A stretch of DNA of 64,000 nt from Anoplolepis gracilipes (Eukaryota > Arthropoda > Insecta > Hymenoptera > Formicidae): the NCBI RefSeq assembly GCF_047496725.1, contig NC_132981.1:888001-952000 (forward strand), given 5' to 3'. Below, one piece after another: positions 22,308 to 36,640 of the stretch. Position 1 is the stretch's first letter, and the number at the start of each line of letters is the position of its first letter. The translations under genes and the position numbers were made by a program. The notes beneath the pieces are model-generated. The model ran no database searches. It had not been told where the DNA came from and worked only from the letters and a program-made list of their open reading frames with translations.

Positions 22308-23979
22308 GTAAAAAATTGCTTTATTAAATAAAATTGAATGTATTGTAAATAATACTAAAACGCTTGATATTATAAGTAACAATGTACAGTGTTTTGTTAA
22401 TTTCTCATTTTGAAATTATATCATACAGTAAAATTAGATATTATATAGTATTAAATTATATTTAATTTTAAAGCAGTACATCACAATTTAAACGTAATGC
22501 ATGTTTTTCTAATTGATATATTTAAGAATAGCAATTTTTGATATTAATGATTTTGTTGATTCTGCTTATAGTCTCTGTTACATTTATGACATGCTCTGGC
22601 ACTTTTTCTAATTTATGTTTTACTAATTTTGTTGTAATATCAAACAATAAGACATTTTTCTCTCTCTAATCTAAATATTTATTTATTTTTGTATAACAAA
22701 GTTAGTATCAAATTGTATTTAATATTTAACAAATATATTTAACAAAACCAATATATAGAAAATCAATATTTTTTTGAGTTAAAGATAGTTGTAAGTGTAC
22801 AGCTAAATATCGATGTTTGTAATATATTAATATTTAAAACAGTTTTAGATGTCATCTCAATTTATATTTCAAGTATCAATTAACTTTGAGGTCAATAGTT
22901 AAATCATGTGCGCAATAGCAGCTACTCTCTGCTACTCGATTTTATATGGAATTTATCATTCAATGAATACTAATATATATTTTAAACGGAATATAAGAAT
23001 CAAAAACTTATAATTGCTTCTCATTAAAATTTGAATTAAAAATATAATAAAAAAAAATAACATTTTTAAATACATGAATTCATACGATTTTTATAGTTTC
23101 CAAAAGCTAAAAAGATAAAGATAAAATAATAATAATAAAAAACATATAAATTTATTTTCAAAATATATAAGCATTGTTGAAACTTTCAATTATAACAAAT
23201 AAACTTTAAAAGAAAAAACTTAAATAAAAGTGGAGTTGTTTATTTAAAAAATTAAAACCAAAGTAAAGAAATCAAATTATAAATAAAAAAACGAATTATT
23301 TATAAGTAAAAGTTTAAATACAGCAACAATTAGAAAATGTTAAACTTTTTATGAGTTATTTGATAAAGAAATTTAATCATAAATTATTCTTATTAACTTT
23401 CTCATTAACCTATTCTTTTGTAGTTTCTTTTTAATATATAAAAAAATGTTTGATATATGTTATAACCAGACCAAGAAAGATAGTTGAAAGAAAAACGTAA
23501 TTTATACTTACTTTTCAAAAAACAGATGCTTAAAGACGCGTTCTCGGATCGAAGTAAATTCGACTCGGAGTAATTTGACAAGCCTAAAAAACAGGTCAAC
23601 AAATTGATCTTTCGCTGTTTCAAATATTCACTCATTCTCAGTGGTTTTTTTAGTTAAAGAATTAAAGCATTATATTACTATTACACAATCTATCTTATTT
23701 GATATTCCAAACTCAAAAGAATATTTCATATTAATAAAAAATGTGTACATAGTGTGTATGTTTTAAAAGAAATATAAGTAGATGTTTATTCTTTTACGAA
23801 TGAAATGATTAATTATTTGATTTTCGTATACAAACATCATTTTGTAGTAAATCCTCCAACAGCAGTGTTATAGATTCGTATCTTTTTCACGTTTTTAGGG
23901 AACGCGCTGTTTTCTAGTATGAATGTACTACTATATCTCCGCGATTTATCAGAATTCATATTTATAAACAGTCGCATCC

Positions 23980-24611
23980 CAGGTAACAAGCACATGTCAT
24001 TTTGACGTCGAAAACTAGTCATTTCTGGTTTAATGACGTCACGTAACCAAATAATGTCTAATTTTAAACGTCTTTTTTGTAACGTCTTAATGATGGTGTA
24101 AAAGAACGTCATAATATCGTGATTCTTAAGTCATTATTATAAATCGCCTAAGTATTACTATTTTTTAACTAAAAACGCATTTAATTTTTTATAATATCTT
24201 AAATTATTCAGACAATTTTGTGTATAATTTTGATATTCACAATTCTCTACACCTCAGGACCCTAACATAAATTTCCTCTATAACCTGGGACTTGATCATG
24301 ACATTTGATCATGAATCATTTCCTCTAGCGTGAATTGTGAAAAGTGTAAAGTTTCATTAACGAATACAATATTTGTGAATGAATTTTTCACTTTTCACGA
24401 GTTCACGCTAGAGAAAAAGATTCATGATCAAATATGTCATTAAAACGTGACTTATAGGTCTAAAGGCCATGAAGTCACATCTTTTTAACGTCTTGAAATG
24501 TTGTCATCGGTTTGCGACATTAGTTCGTCATTTTTACGTCATTATATCACGTCATATTTGGTTCAAACTGACCATATTTTGACGTCAAAATGTCGTGTGC
24601 TTGCTACTTGA
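23980..24611. mobile_element. TIR element with internal palindrome in intron 1 of copy 2
   Basis: Outer ends: CAGGTAACAAGCACATGTC on the left and, inverted from the right, CAAGTAGCAAGCACACGAC, both followed by ATTTTGACGTC. TGACGTCA-like motifs recur through both arms. A second, inner inverted repeat pairs about 24298-24340 with 24393-24435. The matching intron of copies 1 and 3 lacks it. Non-autonomous, family unknown. Confidence 0.75.
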
Positions 24612-27600
24612 GATATATTATATATCCATGTCAAAATACTATTTCTTTTCAATAAACTGTCTTTCAATCTTTGAATTCTTACTTGAAGAGTTTCAGTTTT
24701 GAGTGAATAATTTTTCAAATATGACATACGCATGCAAATTAACAGTAATTACTGTGTATTTCGCCGCAGATCTCGTACTCGATTGATCTCGCGATCGAGA
24801 TATCAGACAAGCTAAACCAGAATAGCTCCTGGTACCGTTTAGATTACAATCCACCCGTTGGTTTTCCACTGCCAAATACGACTATAGCCGCCACCGAGAT
24901 CGGTGATGTCATAAAGTTTAAGGGCTTGCCTGGCACGAGATACGATTATTGGTTGTATTACAACAATAGTACTCTTCATGATTGGCTGACGTGGACCGCC
25001 TTGATTACGACGCATACGTAAATCGATGTTGTTCGATAATAAATTTATTTTTAATAGATCATTTTTATAACAGCACTCTTTTGTATAGATATGGACAATT
25101 TGTTTTCTTCGCTGTTTTGCAAGTTAAACAATTTTCTCGTTTAAAAATACAATTTATTTTCTAAAATTAACGATTAAAAAGCATGCGATATAGATTTCTT
25201 AAGTAAAAAATTAATTCAAATACAATTTTGTTTTTTCATTAGCACCCGATCCGCCTTCAAACTTGACGGTATCGATACCAAATGGAACATCTGCGATCGT
25301 ATATTGGTCACCTCCGGTCCAAGGGAATTATTCCGGTTTCCTGTTGCGGACGCAGAGTTTCAACGATATTCGAAATCGTAAGACCAAAGTCATCTTAGTT
25401 GACTCTGTGTCATATATATTCCGAGATCTCACTCCTGGTACCACGTATTCGCTTCAGCTCTTCACTGTGTTGGACACCAAGAAGAGTATTGCTTACACCA
25501 GCAGCAACTTTACAACAAGTATATATAATTGAGAATAATGCCTAAACTTTTTTCCTGTAAATTTCACAAATATGTCGCATTGAATTATTTTTAGAACCGA
25601 GTACTCCGACAGAATTTTTTGTCTGGTTTAGCAACGAAACGACACTATTGGTGAAATGCCAGCCGCCTTTCTTTGCCGGAATATACACGCACTACAAAGT
25701 TAGTATAGATCCACCGGATACCACAGAATCTGTTCTCTATGTAGTGAAGCAGGCGTTTGGTACAGCACAAGCAATTGTCAAAGGACTCGTTCCAGATCAG
25801 CTGTTTGCTGTCACGTAATTATATGTGCTAGGCACTATCGGATATACCAAATTAACAACATTATGTGTAATTTACGTAAACGTATTTTAAGACACACTCT
25901 TACGTTTTGTGAAAAATCAATTTTAATGAAACAGGAACTGCGATTATTTTTTTTTTCTTTTAAGTTGCAATGTGTATATGTTACAAAATATTTATACGCG
26001 TTGAAATTGAATCGGGCTCATTGATTTTTTTTCTGAATATACGAATCGAAACCATTCTAACAATAAGCAGAATCGCAAAGAAAGTACACGTCTACAGTTA
26101 AATAAAGTAGCTCATGAATTCCAAGACAAGTAAATTGTACAATTGTATTAATATTTATTTTCTCTAAAATGACAAAAATCTATTTAATAGATCTAAAGCA
26201 GGCCTGTCAAAGAAAATTATATATGTTAGAGAACTTAATTGTTTCATTATACAAAACAAATAGCTAGAAAAGTATTCATTTAGGTCTGATCTAAATTGTA
26301 TAACGAATGTATCGTTTTCTATTTAGTTGCAGACGTTTAATTTACTTGATTATACAAATTCAATGAAATCTGTTATTACAACTATTTTTATCTGCGATAT
26401 TTCTTAGAAAATTAATTGTGTAATAAAGAAAGAGTGTGTTATGAAAATTTGAAGTAAAATTGTTTGGCTCTTAAAATTTAAATCAAATCAATACGCAATA
26501 TTCTATTAATTTACATTCACGCGTTTTTCCAATTCTCAAATATGTTTAACGTAATCAAATAACACTAAAATAATAGTTATTAATTTAATTTAATATCTTA
26601 TGTATTAAATATTTAATATTAATAAACTCTAATATATATAGAAAACTTGGAACAAATACATTTTGGACAATTAAAGTTATTTAGTTTAAAGCTTGTCATA
26701 AATCAAGCATTATTAGTAACTATTGAGGTTAAAAAAATGCAATATTTATAAATAAATAAAACTCGCAATATTACATTTTAATTGATATTTAAACATAAAT
26801 TGATAAATCATTTTTTATAAAAATAATAAAAACATGATTATAATAGTAAAATTCATCGATTCATTAAATTATTTTTCTTTATTTTTTCATATTACAGGTA
26901 GAACATACAACATTTCCGTGCAGACCGTTTCCCAGGACAAAACGTCCGCGCCCATCACAGTTCAGTATCATATAATGCCGTTGCCTCCCCTCAATGTGAC
27001 CTTTGATAAATCTTCCGTAACGTCGACTTCCTTCTGCATGTTTTGGAATCCGTCCAATGGAACTTCCCAGTTCGACATGTATCAAATATCGCTCGATAGT
27101 AATCGGAATCTTGCGCCAATCAAGCGAAATAGATACGACAAGAACAGATGGAAAGAAATTAGAATTTAAGAACTTAGAGCCTGGCAAGATGTATGAAGTG
27201 GTTATGAGGACGGTTTCTGATCACACCAGTAGTTTGCCGACTACAGGAAAGGTCACTCTGAGTACGTTGTCGGCTTTGCATGTATTGCCTCTAAAAATGC
27301 TTGCTTCAATTAATGCACGCATGATTATTTAATAAATACATTGTTTCCTAATATAATTTGTATATTTATTAGAGCCACTACTTGTTCACGATCTTAGAGC
27401 GATCGATGAAGAAGCTGGTCAGGTGACAGTTGTCTGGACTCCGGAGAGTTTCAGTACACAAGACAGTTACAAGTTACAATACCACGAGGTGGAAACGACG
27501 ATTAGTGGCGATACTAATACTTTGACTGATAAAAAAAAACAAAGGTTTTATTAATTATTGAATAAAATAATTTTTTTTAATCGTTGCCTAATTCATTAGG

Positions 27601-28734
27601 ATTTAATATTTTGACGAAATTGTTAAATTTACATTTGTTAAAGTTACTCTGACTCTGCTGCCAGGAAGAAATTATTCCATAATAGTACAAGCAATAAAGT
27701 CGAGTCAAACGAAACCGTTTTATATCAAGCGACACGCCCAGCCAGTCCTATAATCGAAGATGTAAAGTCTATTGAAAAGGGTTTGAACATCTCTTGGAAG
27801 AACGATGTCAATTCTAAACAGGAGAAATATGAAGTAATTCATAAAAGGGATGACACGGACACAAGTGCAAATGTCACTCTTGCGGAGTCGCATATCCTCT
27901 TAAGAGATCTTTATCCTGGTGCATTATATATCATCAAAATTTTTGCCATTAGTCATGGATTTCAAAGCGAGCCGCGTTATTCTGCAGAAGCTGTCCGTAA
28001 GTAATAATCATTTTCTAAATCCTTTACACTTTATATTTTATTTAAATGCAGTATTTAGTATTAAACACACAAGTTTGTTAGTCTTATTAATAATCAGAAT
28101 TATTATTTAGGGCCTCATCCACCTCAGAATGTCAATATCAAGAAAATCACAAGCAATACTATTGTCATATGCTGGGAAGCTCCTACGGATTCAATATTTA
28201 CCGAATATCTCGTCAGATATCGTACGCAAGACGACCATAGCTGAATCAAATCCTTAAACGTCCATGCCACGGAAGTGAAAGTGGATATGACATCCGGTGA
28301 GAGATGTATTATACAAGTAAACACTGTCATGGCGTTATGGCGCAGTTATGGCGTTAAAAGTCTGCATTTATTGCAAATGAATTACACAACTAGTAAGTAT
28401 AATACATATATATAATTTTTAGTAATAGTTAATAGTATATTTAAATAATTAACAGCGCGACTTTGTTTTTGTCATTTTAGGGCCTAATTCAATTTTAAAT
28501 ATCAACTCATATCAACTCTACCAACGTAAGTCTTGAATGGCTGCGACCAAAAGGTCGTATCGAGGCTTATTTTATAAGATGGTGGTCAATAAAGAATCCA
28601 AAGGATAAGAGAACAAAAAACGTCAGCGAAACCAACGATAATAGTTTTAATGATAATGCTGTGCATATTAGAGAGTTTCTGCTGGACAACCTAATGCTTG
28701 AAGAACAGTATGTCTTCGTTATCCATACGGTGTC

Positions 28735-30095
28735 TTATAGTTTAATTGATGACATTGGTAATTTAACCACAAAAATAAGTGAGTGCACTAGCCTTTTTCT
28801 GTCCATCTTTGATGACAGACTTAAAATGCTAACAAAAAGCAAAATTATTTTACTTCACACACTCAACGTCTAACAAAAAATATAATAGTTGACGTCTTAC
28901 CAGAAGACTAGAAAGATTTGAAAACAAATGCTGTATTGAATGTCATTTATCACACAACACGTGAATAAGTTGTGACACTTTACTACATAATCGTGAATTA
29001 AATACTGTCATCTTTAATGGCAGAGATAAAATGTTACAAACGATTATTTAATTCCAATAATTTTTTATATTCAGTTATTAGTATTAAAAATTTGTATATA
29101 ATTGTATTAACATCCAAATATTTAAATTTGTAGAGTACATTCCAGAGTACATTTCAAGCAAGCCAACATTTCCTAGAGCATTCGTGGAATTCCACAATGG
29201 ATTTATAAGTAAGACAGACATTTCTGTGACTTTTAGTAACAAATATACATGTTTAGTATATATTTCTTTCAAATTTAACAACATATAAAAACGTTAATTC
29301 TGTTATAAATTTACTAAATATAAAACCAATAAAATTTTGTTTTCTTGGACAGATGGAACCAACCTGAATTTACACATGACATAATACAAGGTTACACAGT
29401 GCAGTGTTGGTTTATTATAGTTTAATTGATGACATTGGTAATTTAACCACAAAAATAAGTGAGTGCACCAGCCTTTTTCTGTCCATCTTTGATGACAGAC
29501 TTAAAATGCTAACAAAAAGCAAAATTATTTTACTTCACACACTCGAAGTCTAACAAAAAATATAATAGTTGACGTCTTACATTTCTTTTTATATAAGTCG
29601 CATCAGAATCTGGACTACGTAACGTGACGATTGTGACAACTGACTGACCTAAAAAGATTTGAGAACAAATGCTGTATCAAATGTCATTGATTGCACAACA
29701 TGTGAATAAGTTGTGACATTTTGCTGCATAATGAATTAATTATTGTTATCTTTAATGGCAGAGATAAAATGTTACAAACAATTATTTAATTCCAATAATT
29801 TTATATTCAGTTATTCATATTAAAAATTTGTACATAATAGTATTATTATTCCGGTATTTAAATTTGTAGAGTACATTTCGAGCAAGCCAACATCTCCCAG
29901 AGCATTCGTGGAATTCTATAATGGATTTTAAATAAAACTGATATTTCGGTGACATTCAGGTAACAAATTTACATTTTTAGTGTATATTTCTTTTAAATCG
30001 AACGACATATGCATTAAATCCTTAATTCTGTTAAAAATTAACTAAATATAAAATCAAAAAAATTTTGGTTTTCTTGAACAGATGGAACCAATCTG
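28735..30095 (+). repeat. 680-bp tandem duplication inside copy 2
   Basis: 28735-29414 (end of exon 9, intron 9, exon 10, intron 10, first 60 bp of exon 11) is repeated from 29415. The junction cuts exon 11 after the codons for VQCWF. The second unit has its own mutations: a shortened exon 10 (29870-29959) with an in-frame TAA, then the full exon 11 (30082-30718). Confidence 0.9.
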
Positions 30096-33000
30096 AATTT
30101 ACACATGAAATAATACAAGGATACGCAATGCAATGTTGGTTTATAAGAAATAAAAGAAAAATTCAAATTTGTAACGACAAAAGTATTCCCGCTACGACAT
30201 TTTAAAATACGGTGCAGAATTTAACATTTAATACGAGATACTATTTTAAAGTACGAGCGCATATTAAAATTGATGTTAGGCTTTACTCCGATTTAATAAA
30301 CGTATCAACTACATATAAAAATTCAATACCTCAATTATTGATAATATCGGATAACAGTATCGATATATAGGACCTGGATTCAAAAACCAAAAAAATGAAT
30401 ATCTCCGTACAAAATGTGTTAAAAGTCGCTTATTCAATAGCGGAACATAAAATTTATTGGATCAAGATCACAAGAAATCTAATAACATTGGAAATGAATA
30501 AAAATAATATCACAAAAATAGCTCGCCTTCAAAATAATGCAAGCAATCTGCATCGATTGGGTAGCAAGAAATCTGTATTGGAAAAAAATAGACTTAGTGT
30601 TATATAGATATGTCATTATGAAGCTAGACTTAACAATGTGGCAAAATGGTATAGTCAAATTTGATAAGGTTTTAATCACAACAAACTCTTATGGTTTAAC
30701 TGTACTGCCAACTATAGGGTACGTTAACTGCCATTTATCTAAAAAAATAAACAAATTTTCTATTAAAGATCATTATTTTATCAATAAATTCATATGACTT
30801 TGTAATTAAGATCATACACATAAATTTTAAAAAATATCATTTAAATTAACATGTAATTATGAGAATTTTGAATATTTACTACATGAGTTTTTGCTATTCT
30901 TAAAATAATATGTAATATAATAAGTAAAATATCCGATATATTTTTTAGAATTCTACATTGGAATACAAATTCATCAAATTTAATGCAATTAGATTTTGAT
31001 GGAAAAACCACACAAATCTTTCAAGTAAACACATCCAATATATTCTCCTGCTTTTTTGATGCATCAACGTTGTCAACGCATTTCTCCATGACAATTGACG
31101 ACATGAATATTGAAAAGGCGCTAATTTATTGGACATTAATGGAATTACGTAATTGACAGACATTGATATTTGTATATACAATATCATTTTAAATGCCACA
31201 AATATTAACTATATAACAAGTTTTAAACGTTTAACGTTTGACAAGAAAAACATATACATTTCTACATTCGACAATGATGAAATCTATGTTTTGAGAAAAA
31301 TATATGCACGTCTCGAGAGCGTAAATGCATTTAAATATATTCAAAAAATAAAAATGTCTTATTCAATTGCTAGATTTTATGCTTTCAGTCAATTTTTGCA
31401 ACCATATCCTCCGACGAGATGTCTAACAACTAAGGAAAATGTTTACAATATTAATGTAACGAAAGTAATGACAAACAGCATCATTGTAAATTTTACGGAA
31501 CCAGTTTTCAAGAACGAATGCAGAAAAAACCATTTACATACTACTTTATATACTATCTACATAACCCAGTGTTTGGACAATGGCCTTAATAAGTCCAAGA
31601 AATTCAAAGTGCAGACGTATGAACGTTATTATCAAATTCAGAATTTAACGCCGCTTACAGAGTACGAGTTATAGTTAAAACTAAGCAATTTTTTCGTAGA
31701 TCAGTTATCGATGAATCCTATATTAGGTTCCGATGACACACTATTTATAAGAACTAAGCCGGGCAAGCTTAATGCACCGGAAAATATAACGGTTCAAACT
31801 CTGACACCTACTATAGTAGCAGTTCAATAAATGCCGCCCAAGAAAGTGAACTGCGTGCTTGTTATCTACGAAGTGCATTAGAGGTCATTTATTTTGATAG
31901 ACGGAATACCATACACAGGCGAACAAGTAATTAAAATGCCTAAATATACGGCAGATGGCATGCTTTTTACAAAAATTCAGTTGCTATCTGCATATGAGTA
32001 CTTGATATATGTGCGATATATTCAGTTAATTTCAGCGATTTTTACAACGACAGTTCAAGTAAGACCATTTGCACATACTTGGAACCGAACAATATCTTTG
32101 AGCGGAGTCAGCATAAACACCATGAACATATCTTGGATTCTGAGTACTAATCTGACGGTTCTTTGTGCGTTAAAATACAAAAATGATTCGACAGAAAAAT
32201 TGGCAAACAACAAAGAACATTAAGGTGAACTATGACGAGGAAGCAACATTCTACATAAAAAATTTACAACCGGAAACTTCATATGAGTTTCGTTTGATAC
32301 TGAGATATCCTGAGTACGAGGAAAACTTTACATGGCCGTCTGATGAAAGATTTATTTTTGCAACATTAGGTAAGCAACAGAAGGTACAATAACACATATT
32401 AAATGTTTATTTTAAAACTAAAAATGCTTTTCAAATTTTAAAAATTAGAAATAATAAAGTTACAAAAATTAAAAAATAAGTAGATAATAGTAGAAAAATT
32501 TTAAAACCATATATTTGCGTAATTAAGGTGATGATATTTTGAGCACTCCTGCAATGTTAGCTACGCAATTTTACTTACCGTTGACGATAAGGGTTGCCGT
32601 TATAGTTATAATTATAGTTACTGTCGCTATAATAATTTGCATCTGTTATCTTTACTTTTGTAAGTATATATATGGTACGTTTCAGTCTTTAATTGCAAAT
32701 TATATTAGATACCATATACACATAGGGATTTCCTGAAAAAGTTAACTTATTGTTAGATGTAAACATTACATATTATACATATATACTTATTATTAGATAA
32801 GTATATTGTAATTTAGCAATGTATCGACAACATGAAGAATGTAATGAGCAAGTTTTACCTCCTATAATGACCGATATCGAATTAGCGATTCTACATGAGA
32901 TGTCTAAAGGAAATAATCAATTAAATACGTCATACAGATCTATGTTGCAATGTAATTCGAAGAAATTGATCAAAATCAAACGTGAGCAAATCACAATATC

Positions 33001-33318
33001 AAAATTTCTTGGTGGCGGCGCATTCGGAGGGGTAAAAATTAATTTCTCAATGCAATATTTTTCCGTATTTATTTTTAGATAACAAGAAGTTGAAATAGTT
33101 ATGTGCATTCTTTAATAAAAATAAATATAATAGCTTTTGCATAAATAACTTTTTATGAGAAATTAGGTAACACAAAATTTTTTGAAACAACGTACACATG
33201 CACTTTATTATTTTTAATTGAATTATATTATTATTTCAAATGAAATATATTGTTAGTTGACATTAAACTATATATTTTTTAATGATGTATATTTAAATTA
33301 ATGTTATATATTTTACAG

Positions 33319-34351
33319 GTGTTTCAAAGAAAAGTAAAGAATTTAGAAAATTCGAAAACATGGAGATAACCGCTACTATAAAAATGCTTCGAGAAGATGC
33401 TTCTTTGCAAGAGAAAAAGAAATTTTTACAGTAACCCTTATGAATCGCTTTCGACATGTGCTAAGATTGTTGGCCGTTTGCTCAGACGAAGATTCTCCGT
33501 TACTCGTGTTGGAATTTATGGAAATTGATCTGCTAAAGTATTTGAGAGAGAGTCGAACATTGCAACCATCAGATTCACATGCTCTGCGTCTGCAAGATTT
33601 GCTCGCCATGTGCGAAGATGTTGCGCGAGGCTGTTGCTATCTGGAAGAATTACGTTTTGTACATAGAGATCTTGCCTATCAAAATTGTTTAGTATCCGTG
33701 AAAGATCGCGAGAATCGTGTCGTTAAAATTGGAGATTTTGGGCTAACTAGGGATATTTACAGAGACGACTATTATTGTATGGTAAATGTACAATTATAAA
33801 AAAAAATAGAACTTTTTAGAAATATATTTTATTCTTTTTGGAAAAGAATGTTTAAGAAAAATACATTACTTTTATATGTTTAAGTTTAAGGCAAGAGATA
33901 AGTGTGCGGTATCTGTTTTAGCACACATATTCTAAAAATGAACAACTTTAATCAGAAAAACTTCGTAAAAAAAATCATGTTTTAGGATGGAGGTGTGGTT
34001 CCTATTTCTGGTGCCTGGATGGCACCAGAATCTTTGACGACGAGAAAATTTATTTCCTAGAGCGACGTTTGGTCATTCAGGGTATTAATGTGGGAAATTA
34101 CATCGTTGGGTGAGCAACCCTATACTGGCAGAACTAACGTCGAAGTGATAGATTATGTACACGCAGGAGGCAGATTATTGAGACCTCTCAACTGTCCATC
34201 AACATTGTACCAGTTGATGGTGTGTTGTTGGAATGTAGAAAATCCTAGGCTGAATTTTAAACGTTGTTTGAAAAATTTTATAGCATTGAGAGAGATCATA
34301 GAAGATGCACTATTAAATCAAGTGGATAATGAACAACCGGCAAATAATTAA
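33319..34351 (+). pseudogene. Copy 2 kinase exons 15 and 16
   Basis: Exon 15 (33319-33781) opens VFQRKVKNLENS, then shifts frame and stops; a further stop follows KKKFLQ. From MNRFRHVLRLL the frame is open to the activation loop with HRDLAYQNCLV, where the usual Cys-Arg are Tyr-Gln. Exon 16 (33986-34351) carries a 6-bp insertion before WMAPES and TAG at 34058. Confidence 0.85.
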
Positions 34352-35286
34352 TTTTTTAAATAATTAATTTTTTATGTATGTCAATCACTTCCTGTGTAAA
34401 CAAATTTTTGCACATTTATGATATATTTGAAAATATCGCTATTGTTATATGCATGAATGTTTTATAAAGACATTCATACACTTTCATAAATCATTTTCAA
34501 TTGTATATATGTATAGTTGTATACAAAATATATATATTATATAAAATAGTGATAAATTAAATAAAATGGTATGTAAATTATTAAATATATAAACAAATAT
34601 TTCTGTAATTGTACTAAATATCTATAAGAATAATTAATCAAAATATCTTTTTACTAATCAAACGTGATATCTTTATGTCAAAGAAAAATTTATTAATAAA
34701 TGAAGATAAAACATTTAGAAAAACTTACGTATTTATTAATTATTATTTTTTGTCAAACAATTCTTAGAAAGCGTAATTCTTTGTGAAATAGCGCCAAGTA
34801 TCTTTCTGAAAAAAAATGAATTGCAAGTAGGACAAATTAAAAGTCATGGTTCAGCTAAAATGGTTCCTTTGAATCGATTACCCAGACTGGTACTATGATT
34901 TCAATTAATATGATCAATAGAATCACCAATCACACAAACGCAAACACGTTATAAGTCACTCTTCTCCAACCGCATGAGACACATATTCTCGACCGTCAAG
35001 AACAACAGACATGAATAGTAGGTCCTGAGAATACGCAGAGTATGTACATAAAAAAGACAATTGTTACAGTTACAGTTTTTAATATAAAATAAAATTAAAA
35101 AAATATATAAAAAATATCTAAGTAGATTAAAATTTTCCGCATGAATAGTGGCAATAAAGATCTGTAATTCTGTAATTTTTGGAATATATGTAATTTACTC
35201 AAGCTATTTTACAACATCTTTATTTTTATTTGATTACTTGTCTACTATTATATATTATATATTAATATAATTTATATATATTATAT
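34352..35286 (+). repeat. 3' flank module of copy 2, truncated
   Basis: Closely matches 4264-5220. The match ends around 35286, where Polinton-derived sequence begins, so the 5' flank and exon 1 expected for copy 3 are missing. Confidence 0.8.
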
Positions 35287-35582
35287 AAGTAGATATATAC
35301 AGAGAGTTCTAACTCTGGGATCTGAGGGGAGTGAGGTAAGGGGGGGGGGGGAACCGCTCGAGAAGTCCGTACGATGATAAGCGGTATATCATACTCAAAA
35401 GTATCGATATGCTATCATGGAGGCATTACAGAATACCGTTGTAAAAAAGGAAAAAATGTGTATATTTGAATATTATATGTATATTTTTACATTATTTTAT
35501 ATTTTTTGTATAATATATATATATATGTAAACTTTATATAATATTTCTTATATTTTTACAATACATTATTTTTATGTATCCT
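35287..35582. other. Junction sequence with poly-G run
   Basis: Contains a run of about a dozen G at 35340-35352 and TA-rich repeats at 35500-35540. No gene seen. It lies between the truncated flank module and the integrase remnant. Confidence 0.5.
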
Positions 35583-36640
35583 AGAATTCCGTGAATTATC
35601 GAATCCCAACCATTTCACAAAAACCTCATTCCCCCTCTTCCTCAATATCTTTTCCACAAGATATACATCGGGATTAGCAACGCGTTGTAGTTCGTATTCG
35701 TAAAATCCGGCGACGAAATTTCTGCGCGAATCTTTTAATTATATGTCACGGGATTAGTTTTCTGTATTTGAACAATTTCAAACACTTCGGTGGTCCAATT
35801 TGGCGTGTAGCCTTTTTCGAATAAAGTCTTGAATTTACTCACGCGCACCGAATCGCCTATTTTAAATCTCGCCGGAGCAATCTTTACGTTGCTGTACACC
35901 GTATTTAAAAGTTTATCTGTGATCGCGGGAGTAACATCAACAGGTCTCATACCGATTGTGCGATGTTTTTGCGTGTTGTACTCTTCAACGAGTCTCGATA
36001 GTTCGTCGATCCACTTGTAGTTTTCATTGAGCGTAAACATTTTCCACATTTTATTCTTCAAAGTACGATTGAGCGTTCCACGATCGAGGCTTTCATGACG
36101 AAATATGTCGTATAATGATTAATATTGTGTTTCTTCATGAGTAATAAAATTATATAAAGAGCTCCGATTAATAAATAAGTAAATAATAAAGAAGCAATAG
36201 GATAATATTTCTATTGCCTCTTTATTATTTACTTTCTTCATGAGGTTTTGTACATTTGCATTGTAAAAGTCTTTTCCTTGATCGGTTTGAAAATTTTTCG
36301 ACGATTTCGCATCGTCTCGAATTATCTTTGCAATCGCATCAGACATTTCACTACCACTCTTACTCTTGAGCGGTACGGCCCACACATACTTGCTCAACAC
36401 ATCGATAACAGTGAGTATGTAATTGTATCCCTTGTTGACTCGAACATACGGATGCATCTCGACCAAGTCTGCCTGTCACAGGTCGTCGTATCCGCGTTCT
36501 ATGACGTGTCTTCGGGGAAAATTTTTTCTCGCCGGCGCGTGCAGTTCGTTCACCAACTGCCGTCTCTCCAAACTATGTTGATTCTTTGCTTTGTCAGTTT
36601 TTCTCGATGGTCGTTTGTTGTTCGCTTTTTTTATCACTCA
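35583..36640 (-). pseudogene. Polinton/Maverick-type integrase with C-terminal chromodomain (broken)
   Basis: Read on the minus strand: QLVNELHAPARKNFPRR, then DD followed by a TGA stop where W is expected, QADLVEMHPYVRVN, YILTVIDVLSKYVWAVPLK, FQTDQGKDFYN (catalytic core of an rve integrase), MKNKMWKMFTLNENYKW, EEYNTQKHRTIGMRPVDVTP, ARFKIGDSVRVSK, and after a frameshift YEYELQRVANPDVYLVEKIL with GNEVFVKWLGFDNS, a chromodomain. The core is also split by a 91-bp hairpin insertion. This enzyme family inserts self-synthesising DNA transposons; this copy is dead. Confidence 0.85.
36142..36232. mobile_element. 91-bp hairpin insertion with 12-bp direct flanks
   Basis: TTTCTTCATGAG occurs on both sides (36130-36141 and 36233-36244). 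The insert contains a near-perfect palindrome at about 36177-36232 with GTAAATAATAAAGA at each end. Removing the insert and one flank restores continuity of the integrase frame across LMKKHNINHY. Confidence 0.85.

Larger units (their letters stand above)
20529..34351 (+). pseudogene. Sevenless-like receptor kinase, copy 2 (full-length pseudogene)
   Basis: Recognisable exons: 20529-20670 and 22165-22307 (two first exons), 24770-25013, 25243-25518, 25595-25795, 26898-27261, 27373-27544, about 27642-28003, 28111-28388, 28481-28778, 29134-29235, 29870-29959, 30082-30718, 30950-32369, 32528-32659, 32817-33031, 33319-33781, 33986-34351. Defects include donor losses after exon 2 (GTACGT to ATACGT) and exon 4 (GTCAG to ATCAG), a TGA at 28242-28244, stops at 31672-31674, 31828-31830 and 31879-31881, an internal duplication, a frameshift and stop in the kinase N-lobe, HRDLAYQN in place of HRDLACRN, and TAG at 34058-34060. 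It cannot give a full-length receptor by the copy 1 exon plan. Confidence 0.9.
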
